Assembly: GCA_031282925.1 (NCBI GenBank)
Contig: JAITCT010000142.1
Location: 1-6,137 of the forward strand
DNA from: Dysgonamonadaceae bacterium
Lineage (GTDB): Bacteria; Bacteroidota; Bacteroidia; Bacteroidales; Azobacteroidaceae
Direction of reading: 5' to 3'
Length of the DNA stretch: 6,137 nucleotides
Part shown: positions 5,828-6,137 of the stretch, in pieces
How the letters are laid out: each line of letters starts with the position of its first letter
How positions within the stretch are numbered: the first letter of the stretch is position 1
Position numbers and translations under genes: made by a program
Notes under the pieces: generated by a model
Told to the model about the DNA's origin: nothing
Seen by the model: the letters and a program-made list of their open reading frames with translations, nothing else
Database searches by the model: none

Positions 5828-5857
5828 CCGTTGAAATTACAAATAAATTACGAATCA

Positions 5858-6137
5858 ATGGCAACATTCATCTTTGCTGTCCGGACAAAAGAAAAAGAGT
5901 TCAATACCGTTTATATCCGCATCAGCCACAAATCAAAAACGGATTATATAAAAACGTCGATGTCGGTACACAAATCGCATGTCAGGAAGGGCGAAATCAC
6001 AGACCGCACGGTACTTGCCAACTGTTACATGAAAATCAAATCGTATATTCAGAAACTGAACGATTTGAATATTGATACCTGGACGGTCAAAGAGATAAAA
6101 AAGTATTTGACGGAAGATGCGGTAAGCATTTCATTTT
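5858..6137 (+). CDS. Tyrosine recombinase / integrase, N-terminal part (cut by window edge)
   Basis: Site-specific recombinase of the phage-integrase type, 93 codons visible from the ATG at 5858-5860. The start MATFIFAVRTKEKEFNTVYI, then RISHKSKTDYIKTSMSVHK, is the N-terminal arm-type DNA-binding fold of Bacteroidota tyrosine recombinases. The continuation (IQKLNDLNIDTWTVKEIKKYL, residues about 65-85) begins the SAM-like core-binding domain. The catalytic domain with the R-H-R-Y residues would lie beyond the right edge and cannot be checked. Such genes integrate conjugative or phage elements, or invert promoter segments for phase variation. It diverges from the antiporter and is alone in this window. 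Whether it is intact is unknown. Confidence 0.8.
   Translation, partial: MATFIFAVRTKEKEFNTVYIRISHKSKTDYIKTSMSVHKSHVRKGEITDRTVLANCYMKIKSYIQKLNDLNIDTWTVKEIKKYLTEDAVSISF

Larger units (their letters stand above)
5511..5857. other. Divergent intergenic region between antiporter and integrase
   Basis: A 347-base gap between two outward-facing genes. It holds the antiporter promoter (5528-5559), a two-hairpin REP-like element (5612-5687) and the integrase promoter (5792-5827), listed separately. The stretch 5695-5790 is AT-rich with CAGTTAT occurring twice (5736-5742, 5770-5776) and nothing recognisable otherwise. No tRNA end or attachment site could be identified, because the other end of any element is not visible. 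Confidence 0.5.

Overview
The window looks like a chromosomal piece of a Bacteroidota genome, most likely order Bacteroidales. Three things point there: every gene start is preceded by a TAnnTTTG promoter element (the Bacteroides-type -7 box), usually with no Shine-Dalgarno; the proteins resemble Bacteroidales versions (for example YbeY with HGILHLCGFKDK); and the last gene starts like the tyrosine recombinases abundant in that group. The genus cannot be read from the sequence.

Layout. Positions 1-376 (minus) hold the first 125 codons of tdh, L-threonine 3-dehydrogenase. Positions 377-782 are a 406-base gap with the tdh promoter, a GC-rich 15-base palindrome, a possible small plus-strand RNA with its own promoter and a 12-bp terminator-like stem, and a perfect chromosomal parS site (TGTTCCACGTGGAACA) touching the stop codon of the next gene. 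Positions 783-3155 (minus) are one open frame that joins the rRNA-maturation nuclease YbeY to the tRNA-modifying enzyme MnmG (GidA). The join is an 88-base array of octamers arranged as an imperfect inverted repeat. Positions 3231-5510 (minus) encode a CPA2-type monovalent cation:proton antiporter with a C-terminal Usp-like region. Positions 5511-5857 are a 347-base gap with the antiporter promoter, a two-hairpin REP-like element and a divergent promoter. Positions 5858-6137 (plus) are the first 93 codons of a tyrosine recombinase that leaves the window.

Function. ybeY and mnmG are both translation-apparatus genes (rRNA processing and tRNA wobble modification), so co-expression makes sense. 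The parS beside gidA/mnmG fits the known tendency of parS sites to cluster near the replication origin. The antiporter and tdh are housekeeping or metabolic genes with no evident link to these. The integrase with adjacent palindromes is the only hint of mobile DNA and may mark the edge of an element to the right.

I found no clear evidence of a new multi-gene system. The points most worth a second look are the YbeY-MnmG fusion through an octamer repeat, the parS site, and the possible orphan small RNA at 643-703.
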